The notes under the pieces were generated by a model that saw only the letters and a program-made list of their open reading frames with translations, did no database searches and was not told where the DNA came from. The translations under genes and the position numbers were made by a program. This document shows, one piece after another, positions 1-8,206 of a stretch of 64,000 nt of DNA (position 1 is its first letter; every line of letters starts with the position of its first letter). The stretch covers positions 248,001 through 312,000 of the forward strand of contig CAVRKA010000003.1 of NCBI GenBank assembly GCA_963722175.1, read 5' to 3'. This DNA comes from WHSW01 sp963722175. GTDB lineage: Bacteria > Actinomycetota > Thermoleophilia > Solirubrobacterales > 70-9.

Positions 1-415
1 CCGCCCGCCGCTGTTCGCTGCGAAAACAGCGGATGTGCGTGCTGGCGCCCGCCCCGCGGATGTCCCAGCCGACGACATCGAACCGACCATCGCCGGCGGC
101 GTCCAGGCTCTCGCCGTCCGACTTCACCACATCGACCGATCCGCCAGGCCCGCCCGGGTTGAAGAACAACGAGCCGATCCGCTCCTCGGGCCGGCTCGCG
201 AGGTGGCGGATCACCGCGAGCTTGATCTCGCGCCCGCGCGGGCGATCCCAATTCAGCGGCACCCGGACCTTCGCGCACTCGAGCTGCTCGCCGCAGCTCT
301 TCCAGGCGATGCCCTTGTTCGGGGCTCCGGCAACCGGGTTGGCCAGAACAAGCAACATCCCGACGAGCGTCGAGAAGCCGATGACCCCAACCCGGGGCGC
401 TGGGAGCGGGCTCAC
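1..415 (-). CDS. Secreted alpha/beta hydrolase of the tripeptidyl-aminopeptidase (TAP/SlpD) type, N-terminal 138 residues
   Basis: The gene runs off the left edge of the window. Reading from a GTG at 413-415, the protein has a hydrophobic export signal (about residues 10-31). It then has the usual start of this family: a short stretch with two cysteines (C41, C47), RVPLNWDRP, the oxyanion-hole loop NPGGPGGS (86-93) and DIRGAGAS (118-125). The nucleophile serine and the rest of the triad lie outside the window. Known members are exported serine peptidases or esterases acting on short peptides or on amide and ester substrates. No partner gene is visible. The start is uncertain because no clear ribosome site precedes it. 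Confidence 0.8.
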   Translation of the reverse strand, partial: MSPLPAPRVGVIGFSTLVGMLLVLANPVAGAPNKGIAWKSCGEQLECAKVRVPLNWDRPRGREIKLAVIRHLASRPEERIGSLFFNPGGPGGSVDVVKSDGESLDAAGDGRFDVVGWDIRGAGASTHIRCFRSEQRRA

Positions 416-799
416 TGCGCAAACTCTAACTCTCGAGTGGTGGAGGCTCTGTCGCGATCTGACGCAGGTCCAGAAAAGAGCGGCTGATGTGGGCGAAATC
501 CCCGCCATGTGGCTTGGTCATGCGGTGCGGCCCGGCGCTGCTACCACCGGTGCTACCGATCTCAGTTCGACTCCCTCGACAACCAACCGGTAGCTGGGCG
601 AAGCAGTGCACGCTCAGCGGCTTAGAGGAGCGAAATCCCGTCATCTCGCTCGAATGATCCGGCGTGTGGGAGGATCTGACGCAGCCGTTGGACGGCGGTT
701 GGACGCCGCGGTGGTGAACTCTCGCACATGATGACGCGACGCCAAAGACGTCAAACAGGGGGGCTAGCTCGGATCAGGTCCAAGGGGGGACGAGACACC
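416..799. other. Gene-free spacer between divergent secreted-protein genes
   Basis: 384 bases with no credible gene. It must hold the promoters of the minus-strand hydrolase and the plus-strand secreted protein, but no convincing -35/-10 pair stands out. GATCTGACGCAG occurs twice (near 456 and 673). GGCGGTTGGACGCCGCGG at 694-711 is repeated exactly at 11554-11571. Confidence 0.5.
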
Positions 800-2356
800 A
801 TGCGGAAGCCGACGGCAGTGATGCTGCGCGCGCTAACGGGAGCCGTCGCAGCGTCGTTGCTGCTCGTCGCGCCTGCGTTGGGACAGAGCTGGGGGGCTCC
901 GGAGACCCTGCTCACCAGCGACACTGCGACGGCGCCGAAGGTCAAGTTCGATCCGGCGGGCAATGCGTTCGCATACTGGCTGGACGGAGTCCAAGCAAGG
1001 TACGCGGTCCGCCCGCCCGCGGGCCCGTGGGGAACGCCACAACCGGTTTTCGAACAGCCGCCGACGGGAACGACCGGGATCGACCTGGGCTTCGACAGCG
1101 CCGGCAACGGCTTCTTCCTGTTCATGCAGTCGACTGGCACGCTGAGGATCGCCAGGCGCAGCGCGGGACCCGCCGGAACGTTTGGCTCGGCGGACACCGT
1201 GTCGAGCGGACACACGATCCTCCACTTCGCGATCGTCGTCGATCCGAACGGGCGGGCCCTGCTCGCATGGATCGAGGCCGACGGTGCGGGGGGCAACGGC
1301 AGCGTCAAGGCACGGGTGTGGAACGGGGCCACCGAGGACTTCCTGCACCCGACCGAAACGATCTTCGACAACACGAGCGGCTCGTCGGTGATCAGCCCTC
1401 GGCCGGTGCTCGATGACGCGGGATCGGCGGTGATCGCCTTTCACCCGTGCTGCACGAGCCCGGGCATGTCGCCGCTACGGCAGGCCGTCGCGACGGACGT
1501 GACGCTCGCCGACGCCTTTGCCCCGTCGACCGAACTGGTCGCCGACATCGGCCCGCTCGCTCCCGCGGCCCAGAACTCAGCCGGCCGCGCCGCGCTGGTC
1601 TGGAGCCAGAACGACGCCCCGAACGAGCGCACGGCGACGGGTACCCGCCAGCCGGGCGAACCATTCGCCGTCGGAGTCGCGCAAACGGGGTCGCGTGCGT
1701 TCGGGGTTCCCTCGGTCGCGGTCGCCCCGAGCGGCGCGGCGCTGATGGGCTGGGGCCAGCAGCTGGCGACCGGAGCGTGCATGCCTGGCAACCTGGCCGT
1801 CTTTCAGACCACCACAGACGCCATCAACGCCTTCCCGGCCTCAGGAACCTTGGTGAGCTCGGCGAGCATCAACGCGACCTCGCCGATTGTGGGCGCCGGT
1901 CCTGATGACGCAACCGCGCAGGTGTACCCGGTGAGCGACTGCGCGACCCCAATCAATCGTTCGCTGGTCGCAAACATCGGGGAGATCGGGGGCGGGATCG
2001 GCGGGCCCGTGACGCTCTCGTCCGGCGGCAATCCCACATCGCCGAGCGTCGCGTTCTCGCCCGACGGCGACGCCTACGCGGTCTGGCAGCAGGTCGCGCC
2101 CGGCCGGATCGAGGGGCGGCTCTACAGCGACGGCTCGGGACCCGGGCCCGATCCTCCTCCGGTTGATCCTCCGCCGGCCGACCCGCCCGCTGGCGATACC
2201 GCCGCCTGCGAACAGGCTCAGGCAAAGGTTGACAAGGCGAAGAAGAAGCTGAAGAAGCTGAAGCGGAAGGACGCCGGCAAGAAGACGATCAAGAAGGCGA
2301 AGAAGAAGCTGAAGAAGGCCAAGCAGGAGCAGAAGAGCGCCTGCGGCTCAGGCTAG
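800..2356 (+). CDS. Secreted propeller-like protein with Pro-rich linker and Lys-rich C-terminal tail
   Basis: 518 residues. The start at 800 has a strong GGGGGGA ribosome site and opens directly with a signal peptide (MRKPTAVMLRALTGAVAASL, then a hydrophobic core ending near ALGQ). The body repeats units such as FDPAGNAFAYW, FDSAGNGFFL, VDPNGRALLAW and FSPDGDAYAVW, which resemble beta-propeller blades. A linker of PPPVDPPPADPP follows, then a lysine-rich tail (KAKKKLKKLKRK) bracketed by two cysteines. Such tails recur in Thermoleophilia exported proteins; binding to anionic cell-wall polymers is only an inference. The stop codon lies 12 bases before the first tRNA-Gly remnant, so this gene marks the chromosomal side of the island boundary. 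Molecular function is not known. Confidence 0.75.
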   Translation: MRKPTAVMLRALTGAVAASLLLVAPALGQSWGAPETLLTSDTATAPKVKFDPAGNAFAYWLDGVQARYAVRPPAGPWGTPQPVFEQPPTGTTGIDLGFDSAGNGFFLFMQSTGTLRIARRSAGPAGTFGSADTVSSGHTILHFAIVVDPNGRALLAWIEADGAGGNGSVKARVWNGATEDFLHPTETIFDNTSGSSVISPRPVLDDAGSAVIAFHPCCTSPGMSPLRQAVATDVTLADAFAPSTELVADIGPLAPAAQNSAGRAALVWSQNDAPNERTATGTRQPGEPFAVGVAQTGSRAFGVPSVAVAPSGAALMGWGQQLATGACMPGNLAVFQTTTDAINAFPASGTLVSSASINATSPIVGAGPDDATAQVYPVSDCATPINRSLVANIGEIGGGIGGPVTLSSGGNPTSPSVAFSPDGDAYAVWQQVAPGRIEGRLYSDGSGPGPDPPPVDPPPADPPAGDTAACEQAQAKVDKAKKKLKKLKRKDAGKKTIKKAKKKLKKAKQEQKSACGSG

Positions 2357-2367
2357 TCGCGCGCCGA

Positions 2368-2408
2368 GCGGCTGATGGGATTCGAACCCACGACCTTCTG
2401 CATGGCAA
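2368..2408 (-). repeat. tRNA-Gly 3'-end remnant 1 (candidate att site, outer boundary)
   Basis: These 41 bases match exactly the 3' part of the intact tRNA-Gly at 19938-19978, from the anticodon loop through the T arm to the acceptor end, in the same orientation. The 5' half is missing, so this is not a gene. To the right follow TTGCGG motifs (2420-2440 and about 2490) and a TTATGGACGTTCTGTTGCCC segment also found after remnant 2. Confidence 0.85.
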
Positions 2409-2540
2409 TTAGCTCCCGGGTTTGCGGCGGGTTGCGGTTGCTCGGGTCTTTGCTTGCTACTCGCCGGTTTCGCGAGTAGACACCTGCTCGCGACTTGCGG
2501 ACGTTTATGGACGTTCTGTTGCCCCCGTGTTTCCCCGGAG
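2409..2540. other. Conserved arm next to att remnant 1 with repeated TTGCGG motifs
   Basis: This segment aligns with 11721-11850 and more weakly with 16978-17104, each directly right of a tRNA remnant. Shared elements are two TTGCGG hexamers just after the remnant, a third about 70 bases on, and in the first two copies TTATGGACGT.CTGTTGCCC. Position and repetition suggest integrase arm-binding sites left from attP. No protein is encoded. Confidence 0.45.
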
Positions 2541-2624
2541 CCCCGGACTGGCCCGCTGCGGCGGGCCGTTGGCGGAGAACCACTGGTCAATGGTCCGCGG
2601 CGGCGTGCGGCTGGCACAGCTGCG

Positions 2625-3065
2625 TCAGGGTCGGGGCTCGCCGTCCGGGCCGAGGACCCACCACAAGCCGCCGTTCAAGTTCACGTCGTGGCAGAGGACC
2701 TCGCCCGCTCCCTCGTGCGCGTACGTGTACAGGGGCTTGCTGGCGTAGGTCACCTGCCGGTCGCCGTTGCGGCGCCGGGTGGTGCCGAGCAGGGTCGAGT
2801 CGACGCCGCGTCCGGCCCGCGGCCGCCCCTCACTGAGCACCGGCGGCCACGCCTTCGCGCAGCGCCCGTGGCAGCGGGACTCGTTCCGCCCATCGTTCTC
2901 GAACATGTAGGCGGCCTGGCGGCCGGGCGCCCAAATCATCGAGCCGAATTCCGACCCGCGCGCCGTGATCTTGGTCCCGTCGGCGGGCGCCGCGGCTGGG
3001 GCGGCGCTCGGAAGCGCGGCCACCCCGAGCAACGCGATCGACGCGGCAGCGAGGCGGAGCCTCAT
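2625..3065 (-). CDS. Secreted PF03640-type protein (COG4315 repeats)
   Basis: 146 residues with an N-terminal signal peptide (MRLRLAAASIALLGVAALPS). It has the two-part PF03640 pattern: AYMFENDGRNESRCHGRCAK with AWPPV, then LLGTTRRRNGDRQVTYASKP and LYTYAHE, ending with GGLWWVLGPDGEP. It overlaps the stop of its upstream paralogue by ATGA (3062-3065), so the pair is co-translated, and the chosen start follows from that overlap. It lacks the lipobox of its partner. The family is found in exported proteins; its biochemical role is not established, although redox or metal-related roles have been proposed for relatives. Confidence 0.8.
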   Translation of the reverse strand: MRLRLAAASIALLGVAALPSAAPAAAPADGTKITARGSEFGSMIWAPGRQAAYMFENDGRNESRCHGRCAKAWPPVLSEGRPRAGRGVDSTLLGTTRRRNGDRQVTYASKPLYTYAHEGAGEVLCHDVNLNGGLWWVLGPDGEPRP

Positions 3066-3637
3066 GCGAGCGGCTCCCCGTCGGCCCCGACGACCCACCA
3101 GAAGCCCCCGTTGAGGTCGACGTTGTGGCAGCGGACCTCGCCCGGGTCCTCGTGGGCGTAGTAGTAGAGGGGTTTGCCGCCGTAGGTCACCTGGAGCGTC
3201 CCGTCGCGTCGTTCGGTCGTACCGAGCAGCGCGGCGTCAACGCCCGGGCCCGCCGCCGGCTGGTCTGACGTGACCACCGGTGGCCAGGCAACGGCGCACT
3301 CGCCGTAGCACACGCTCTTCGTGGTCGTGTCCCGCTCGAAGACGTAAATCGCCTGATCGTTCGCGTCGTAGAGCATCTCCCCGAACTCCGAGTCGCCGAG
3401 CACCACCTCGGTGCCGTTCGCGGGGCCATCGTCCGTCCCGGAAGCGCCATCCCCGTTCGATCCGCCCCCGCCCGTAGCCGACTCGGTGTCCTCGGCCGCA
3501 ATCGTCGTGTCTGCCGCCGGCGGCGGGGACGCGCTCCCGCCTTCGTCGCCGTCGTCGTCGCCGCATCCCGCGAAGGCGAAGACGGCGAGTCCGATGAATG
3601 CGAGGAGTGTCGCGATCCGTTTGATGAGGACGATCAT
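3062..3637 (-). CDS. PF03640-type lipoprotein (COG4315 repeats)
   Basis: 191 residues. The signal peptide ends in the lipobox AFAGC, followed by an acidic, Ser/Gly-rich tether (CGDDDGDEGG onward), so the mature protein should be lipid-anchored outside the membrane. The PF03640 domain covers about residues 80-190: IYVFERDTTTKSVCYGECAV, AWPPVV, LLGTTERRDG, LYYYAHEDPGEVRCHNVDLN and GGFWWVVGADGEP. It is the first gene of a pair with the shorter paralogue and is divergent from the marR gene. The MarR-type palindrome at 3677-3694 lies in the shared promoter region, so control by that regulator is plausible. Confidence 0.82.
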   Translation of the reverse strand: MIVLIKRIATLLAFIGLAVFAFAGCGDDDGDEGGSASPPPAADTTIAAEDTESATGGGGSNGDGASGTDDGPANGTEVVLGDSEFGEMLYDANDQAIYVFERDTTTKSVCYGECAVAWPPVVTSDQPAAGPGVDAALLGTTERRDGTLQVTYGGKPLYYYAHEDPGEVRCHNVDLNGGFWWVVGADGEPLA

Positions 3638-3676
3638 CCCAGTCGCCTCTTACGGGGGCATTACGACGTCGTGATA

Positions 3677-3694
3677 TAGTCCGATATAGGACTA
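3677..3694. promoter_or_regulatory. Candidate MarR operator, TAGTCC-6-GGACTA
   Basis: A perfect inverted repeat TAGTCC/GGACTA separated by GATATA ends one base before the marR ATG and lies 40 bases upstream of the divergent lipoprotein start. Its AT-rich centre stands out in very GC-rich DNA. Position and symmetry fit autoregulation and control of the divergent pair. Because it abuts the ATG, the marR message would be nearly leaderless. Confidence 0.6.
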
Positions 3695-4150
3695 ATGACC
3701 CCCGCGGCATCTAAACCTCGACCGCGCCTGGCCACGACCCAGAACGTCGGCTTCCTGCTCGCCAAGGCATCGCAGCGATGGAACGAGCTGCTTCGCGCTC
3801 ACTTCAGCGAGCGCGGCTACCCCGAGGTACGGCCGGCGTACGGGTCGATCCTCCTCCCCCTGTTCGAGGAGGACGAGTTGCGGATGGGAGAGCTCGCCCG
3901 GCGGGCGAGACTGGCCAAGCAGACGATGACGACAATGGTCCGACTGCTCGAGCGCGACGGGCTCGTCCTCCGGGAAGCGGATCCGGGCGATCGCCGCGCC
4001 ACGCGCGTTCGGCTAACCGAGCGAGCGCGCGAGTTCCGCCCGGTCGCCGAGGGCGTCCTGAGCGATCTCGATGCGGCCCTGACCGGACTGCTCGGCGCCG
4101 AGCGAGCGCGGGACCTTGCCAGCGACCTCGAGGAGATCAGGGAGATATGA
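3695..4150 (+). CDS. MarR-family transcriptional regulator
   Basis: 151 residues, the usual MarR length. The winged helix covers about residues 45-110: LRMGELARRARLAKQTMTTM as helix-turn-helix, then VRLLERDGLVLREADPGDRR, the typical wing with the DxRDxR-like PGDRRATRV. N- and C-terminal helices form the dimerisation region. No ribosome site fits before the ATG at 3695, which directly follows an inverted repeat, so leaderless translation or a later start is possible. Its stop overlaps the next gene (ATGA), making a two-gene operon with an SRPBCC protein that may bind the inducing ligand or process it. Ligand unknown. Confidence 0.88.
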   Translation: MTPAASKPRPRLATTQNVGFLLAKASQRWNELLRAHFSERGYPEVRPAYGSILLPLFEEDELRMGELARRARLAKQTMTTMVRLLERDGLVLREADPGDRRATRVRLTERAREFRPVAEGVLSDLDAALTGLLGAERARDLASDLEEIREI

Positions 4151-4539
4151 GAAGCGAGACGGTGACCACGGTGCTCGATGCGACGCCGGAAGAGGTATTC
4201 GCGTACATGGCGGAGATCGAAAACCTGCCGGAGTGGGCGAACGAGTTCGCGCGCGAGCTGCGACGCGATGAGCACGGCTACACGGTGGTCAACAACCTGG
4301 GCGAGTTCCGGTTCGAGATCCGGGCCGACCGCGCGACCGGGGTGATCGACATGCTGGCCGGCCCGAGCGCGGACGAGATGTCGGTGTTCCCAACCCGCGT
4401 GATCAAGCTGGGCGATCGGACCACCGCGTTCATCTTCACCATGTTCCAGGCCCCGGGGATGCCCGACGAGCTGTTCGACGGCCAGCACCTCTCGCTCCAG
4501 CGAGAGTTCGCGAACATCGAGGCCCGCTTCTCCGGCTGA
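4147..4539 (+). CDS. SRPBCC/START-fold small-molecule binding protein
   Basis: 130 residues beginning MRSETVTTVLDATPEEVFAY, the classic SRPBCC entry strand followed by the helix carrying EIENLPEWANEFA. Later strands (FRFEIRADRATGVIDM, TTAFIFTMFQAPGM) and the C-terminal helix (LSLQREFANIEARF) complete the helix-grip fold. Members bind hydrophobic ligands, and some act as cyclases or aromatases; none of these is shown here. It is translationally coupled to MarR (ATGA at 4147). The converging lipoprotein gene ends only 4 bases away. Confidence 0.75.
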   Translation: MRSETVTTVLDATPEEVFAYMAEIENLPEWANEFARELRRDEHGYTVVNNLGEFRFEIRADRATGVIDMLAGPSADEMSVFPTRVIKLGDRTTAFIFTMFQAPGMPDELFDGQHLSLQREFANIEARFSG

Positions 4540-4543
4540 CGGC

Positions 4544-5620
4544 TCAGCCGAGCTGCATGATCGAGCAGTTCGAGATCGCCTCCAGCGCCCGGAGTCCGGC
4601 CAGCGAATCGTTCGCGGGCCCCTCGCCCCCGCTCTCGATCCGGCCGGCCTCGACCTCGGCGATCACCTCGTCGGCCGAGGTGAGCAGCTTGCGCTCGTCC
4701 TGCTTGATCGCCTCCTCGGTCCACACCGCCGGGGTGATGTCCCAGAGCGGCGAGTAGAGCGGGCTCGTGTTCGGGTCCTGCTCGATGTTGAGCGGCGGAC
4801 CCTCGCCCAGCAGCGCCGACTGCAAGCCTTGGCGCTGCTCGGGGTCGTCGGCCTCGCGCAGGCCGTTGACGATCGGGATGATCGCCGAGCGCGGCGAGTC
4901 CTCGCCATCCGACGCCAGGCCCGGGGCGTCGGCGAGGTTTGGCGCGTAGGTGCTCGCTTCCGCCGCGGCGACGAGCTCGACCGAGCCCTCGGTGCGCAGG
5001 TAGAGGTTCTCTGCTCCGCCGACGAACCCGGGCAGCGCCGCCATCGTCACCTCCATCGCGTTGTAGTCGATGTCGACCGCCGAGTCGTGCATGCCCGAGT
5101 CGTTGGCGACCTGCGAGGCGTTGATCACCGTCTCGCCGTCGGTGCTCACCAAGGGGCTGTACTCGGCGTCGCCGACGGCGCCGGGCCTGGCGACGTCCGG
5201 CGGAAAGCCGTCCTCGGCGGGCTCGAGCTTCAGCTCCGGGGAGAAGTCGACCGTGCCCTCGAAGACGATCTCCTCGCCGTCGAGGCTCGCCTCCTGCACC
5301 GCCTGCGTGCCGAGCGCATTGGCGAGCTTGGGGGCGAAGTTGACGCCCCGCTCCTCGGCGTCGGCCTGATCGGAGGAGTCGGTGACGATGTAGTAGACGT
5401 CCTCGCCTTCGGGCGTTGTGCCGTCGTATAGCGGCAGGGTCACGGTCGCCTCCTGCTCGTCGACGTCGATCACGCTCGGGATTGCCCCGGCTACGCCGCC
5501 GCCCGCGGCGGGTGCCGTCGACTCGGCCGCGGCTGTGGTCGTTTCGTCATCGTCGTCACCACACGCGGCGACGCCGAGGGCGAGGGCTGCCAGTGGGACC
5601 GCGATCAACGCTGCGCGCAT
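4544..5620 (-). CDS. Lipoprotein of unknown function with acidic N-terminal tether
   Basis: 358 residues from an ATG with a GGAGG site eight bases upstream. The signal peptide ends in LGVAAC, a lipobox, followed by GDDDDETTTAA and an Ala/Gly linker. The body starts with IPSVIDVDEQEATVTLPLYD and contains YYIVTDSSDQADAEERGVNF, which resembles secreted proteins where such a domain precedes a copper- or metal-associated region; I cannot name the family with confidence. Two cysteines only (lipobox and near the C-terminus). It is divergent from the two-component genes, so it may be their target or sensor partner, which is inference from position alone. Confidence 0.65.
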   Translation of the reverse strand: MRAALIAVPLAALALGVAACGDDDDETTTAAAESTAPAAGGGVAGAIPSVIDVDEQEATVTLPLYDGTTPEGEDVYYIVTDSSDQADAEERGVNFAPKLANALGTQAVQEASLDGEEIVFEGTVDFSPELKLEPAEDGFPPDVARPGAVGDAEYSPLVSTDGETVINASQVANDSGMHDSAVDIDYNAMEVTMAALPGFVGGAENLYLRTEGSVELVAAAEASTYAPNLADAPGLASDGEDSPRSAIIPIVNGLREADDPEQRQGLQSALLGEGPPLNIEQDPNTSPLYSPLWDITPAVWTEEAIKQDERKLLTSADEVIAEVEAGRIESGGEGPANDSLAGLRALEAISNCSIMQLG

Positions 5621-5734
5621 GCTTCTAACCTCCTGGTGGGGCTGTCGACCGGGAAGTGAAGGCGGGCGGTCTTGCCGCTTCATTGCGGGCGCGGAAATGA
5701 GTTCGTAACGTCTCGAAGCGACGATCCGAGTGAA

Positions 5735-6457
5735 ATGAATGCGGGCGATCTCGCACTAACGGGCATGGAGGCCAACGCCCGCGTCCTCGTCGTCGACGAC
5801 GAGCCGATGGTCCGCGACGTGCTCTCGCGCTACCTCGAGCGCGGTGGGTTCGAGGTCGAGGCGGTCGCGGACGGCGAGCGAGCGCTCGAGGCGTTCGAGG
5901 CCCGCCGGCCCGACCTGGTCCTGCTCGACCTGATGCTGCCACACGTCGACGGGTTCGAGGTCTTCCGGGAGATCCGCGCGCGTGCCGACAGCCCCGTGAT
6001 CATGATCACCGCGCGCGGGCAGACGACCGATCGGATCGTCGGCCTCGAGATCGGCGCCGACGACTACGTGAGCAAGCCGTTCTCGCCGGCCGAGGTGGTG
6101 GCGCGGGTGCGCTCGGTGCTGCGTCGGAGTGCCCCGAAGGCGTCGCGGCGACCGGGCGAGTCGCTGCGTTTCGACGGCCTCGAGATCGATCCCGCGGCGC
6201 GGGAGGTCCGCCTCGATGGGCGGCGGATCTCGCTGACGCCGAAGGAGTTCGACCTCCTGCTGCTCCTCGCCACGAACCCGCGCCGGGTCTTCTCCCGGCT
6301 TCAACTCCTCGACGAGCTCTGGGACGTTGCCTTTGCCGGCGATCCGGCGACCGTGACCGTCCACATCCGTCGCCTGCGGGAAAAGATCGAGGCCGACCCA
6401 TCCCAGCCGCGACGGCTGGTCACGGTCTGGGGCGTCGGATACCGGTTCGAGCCGTGA
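5735..6457 (+). CDS. OmpR/PhoB-family response regulator
   Basis: About 240 residues. The receiver domain has VLVVDDEPMVRDVL (acidic pocket), the phosphoacceptor Asp in LVLLDLMLPHVDGF, MITARG and the conserved Lys in DDYVSKPFSPAEVVAR. The C-terminal winged helix runs from LRFDGLEIDPAAREVRLDGR through LTPKEFDLLLLLATNPRRVF to TVTVHIRRLREKIEADP and VWGVGYRF, the OmpR/PhoB type. ATGs at 5735 and 5765 are both possible, with weak ribosome sites. It is followed by the kinase gene with a 4-base overlap, so the pair forms one operon, divergent from an unknown lipoprotein gene. Confidence 0.9.
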   Translation: MNAGDLALTGMEANARVLVVDDEPMVRDVLSRYLERGGFEVEAVADGERALEAFEARRPDLVLLDLMLPHVDGFEVFREIRARADSPVIMITARGQTTDRIVGLEIGADDYVSKPFSPAEVVARVRSVLRRSAPKASRRPGESLRFDGLEIDPAAREVRLDGRRISLTPKEFDLLLLLATNPRRVFSRLQLLDELWDVAFAGDPATVTVHIRRLREKIEADPSQPRRLVTVWGVGYRFEP

Positions 6458-7551
6458 GCGCGCCGGCCTCCAAGCGACGGTGGCGCACGAACGGCGCCCG
6501 GATCGCGCTCGTCGCGGCCGCCGGTGGCACCCTCGGAGCGCTGATCGCGCTTGCGGCCGGCGCCGCAAGCGGCATGAGCGGCACCGAGCTCGAGCACCTG
6601 GCGACGCTGTTCGCGGTCGGGATGCTGGTCACTGTCACGGCGGTGGTGACTGCGGCGCGGCTGCTGGCGCGCGCGAGCGTCCGGCGACGGCTGGTCGTGG
6701 TCGCCCTGGCCAGCGGGCTCGCCGGGCTCGCGAACCTCGCCGCCCTCGCGGCACTGATGCTCGTCGACGGCCACGACGCCCTGCTGATCGCAATCCTGCT
6801 CCTCTACTCGCTCGGCGTCGGCGCCGGCACTGCGCTGGCGCTCGCGCGGCCGTCGGCGGAAGCGGTCGAGGAGCAGATCGAGAGCCAGCGCCGCGACCTG
6901 ATCGTCGCCGTCTCGCACGACCTGCGCACGCCGCTTGCGAGCCTGCAAGCGATGATCGAGGCGATCGACGACGGCGTGGTTGAGGATCCGGCGACGATGC
7001 GGCTATACGCATCGGAGATGCGCCGCTCCGCCGGCGCCCTCGGCGATCTCGTCGACGACCTGTTCGAGCTCATCCAGCTCGACGCCGCGTCGATCGAAGC
7101 GGAGGACAGCGCCACGCTCGAGGACGTCCTCGGCGCGGCACTGGCGGCGTGCGGGAGCAGCGCCACAGAGAAGGGGCTGCGGCTCGAGGCCCAGCTCGAC
7201 GGCGCAGGTGCCGCCCCGTGCTCGCCGCGCCTCGAGCGGGTGCTCCAGAACCTGCTTCAGAACGCGATTCGCCACACGCCCGCCGACGGGACGGTGCGGG
7301 TCGAGGCGCGGCGCGCGGCGGGGGCGCTCGAGCTGAGCGTCTCCGACAGCGGCGAGGGGATTCCACCGGAGGCGCTCCCGCACGTCTTCGATCCGTTCTG
7401 GCGTGGTGACCTGTCGCGGACCGCAGACGGCTCCGGCCTCGGCCTGACGCTCGCAAAGCGGATCGTCGAGGCCCTCGGCGGGCGGATCGAGGTCGAGAGC
7501 GCCCCGGCCGCCGGATCGCGGTTCGCGGTGCTCGTGCCCGAGCGCCGCTAA
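6454..7551 (+). CDS. Sensor histidine kinase, partner of the upstream response regulator
   Basis: 365 residues from a GTG overlapping the regulator stop (GTGA). Four hydrophobic segments between about residues 18 and 130 form the membrane part; the loops are very short, so sensing is probably within the membrane. The H-box is LIVAVSHDLRTPLASLQAMI (His in SHDLRTP). The N-box is LQNLLQNAIRHTP, G1 is VSDSGEGIP, the F-box is FDPFWRGD, and G2 is GSGLGLTLAKRIVEALGG. All residues needed for autophosphorylation are present. Signal unknown. It ends four bases before the sulfite oxidase relic on the other strand. Confidence 0.9.
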   Translation: MSAPASKRRWRTNGARIALVAAAGGTLGALIALAAGAASGMSGTELEHLATLFAVGMLVTVTAVVTAARLLARASVRRRLVVVALASGLAGLANLAALAALMLVDGHDALLIAILLLYSLGVGAGTALALARPSAEAVEEQIESQRRDLIVAVSHDLRTPLASLQAMIEAIDDGVVEDPATMRLYASEMRRSAGALGDLVDDLFELIQLDAASIEAEDSATLEDVLGAALAACGSSATEKGLRLEAQLDGAGAAPCSPRLERVLQNLLQNAIRHTPADGTVRVEARRAAGALELSVSDSGEGIPPEALPHVFDPFWRGDLSRTADGSGLGLTLAKRIVEALGGRIEVESAPAAGSRFAVLVPERR

Positions 7552-7555
7552 CCGG

Positions 7556-8065
7556 CCGTTACCGAGACCGCAACGCGTTGAACGGCGTTGTTCGCGTACC
7601 CACCGAGGTTCCAGGCTGGCTCGAGCGGCTGACGGTTGCCGCCGACATCCCTGGCTCGGCAGCAGAGCTCGTAGGAACCGGGAGCGCGCGTCTCCCATTC
7701 GCATTCCCATGGGCGCCAGGACCACTCTGAGCGGCCGGCCGAGTCGCGCGTCGGCCCGGGTACTTCCCCCGTCGATGCTCACCTTCACCCGCTCAAAGGC
7801 TCCGAACCCCGACCATGTTCGTCCGCGCAGCGTGCAAGGGCCGAGCTCGAACCGGCGCTCACGGGTGGCGAAGTCGGGCACGCCGGGCGGAATCATCAGG
7901 GCGCGCGGCAGCGTCCGCGAGACCGGGTCGCCGGCCTCGGCCGCGGTCCGGCGAAGGCGGTAGCCACGGGCCTGCTGATAGCCCTCGGACGCGCGGTCGA
8001 GCACCGCGACCCGGTCCAACCACTCGACGCTCGCCATCCGTACCACCCCGGGACGACAAGCCGCT
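7556..8065 (-). pseudogene. Relic of a sulfite oxidase/molybdopterin oxidoreductase C-terminal domain
   Basis: Three pieces in different frames line up with the end of sulfite-oxidase-family proteins. First comes RLVVPGWYG, just after an in-frame TAG. A one-base loss at about 8039 leads to MASVEWLDRVAVLDRASEGY, followed by PPGVPDFATR and VSIDGGSTRADARLG. A second shift near 7735 leads to WECEWETRAPGSYELCCRAR and PWNLGGYANNAVQRVAVSV with a normal stop. The molybdenum-cofactor domain is missing. These are the Mo-co dimerisation domain and its entry motif, so this is a decayed fragment inside island 1. Confidence 0.8.
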
Positions 8066-8206
8066 AGTGGGGTCGTAACGCCGGGAGAAGCTCAAGCGGC
8101 GTGCGCGACCGCCGAGGGCGTCCGGCAGCCGACGATCGACCGATTCGCATATAGGCCACTCACCCCTCCTCCGAGCTAAGCGTCAGTGCTGCAAGTCGCA
8201 TCGACC

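Noticed and set aside
470..500. AGAGCGGCTGATG, part of the tRNA-Gly 3' end, at about 477
   Set aside because: Only 13 bases agree and the T-arm sequence is absent, so a further att copy cannot be supported.
2348..2617. Minus-strand frame containing CHAEGRGFESHQP (similar frames at 11614-11949 and 19764-20214)
   Set aside because: It is a translation of the tRNA-Gly sequence and its remnants; such phantom proteins arise wherever this tRNA 3' end occurs.
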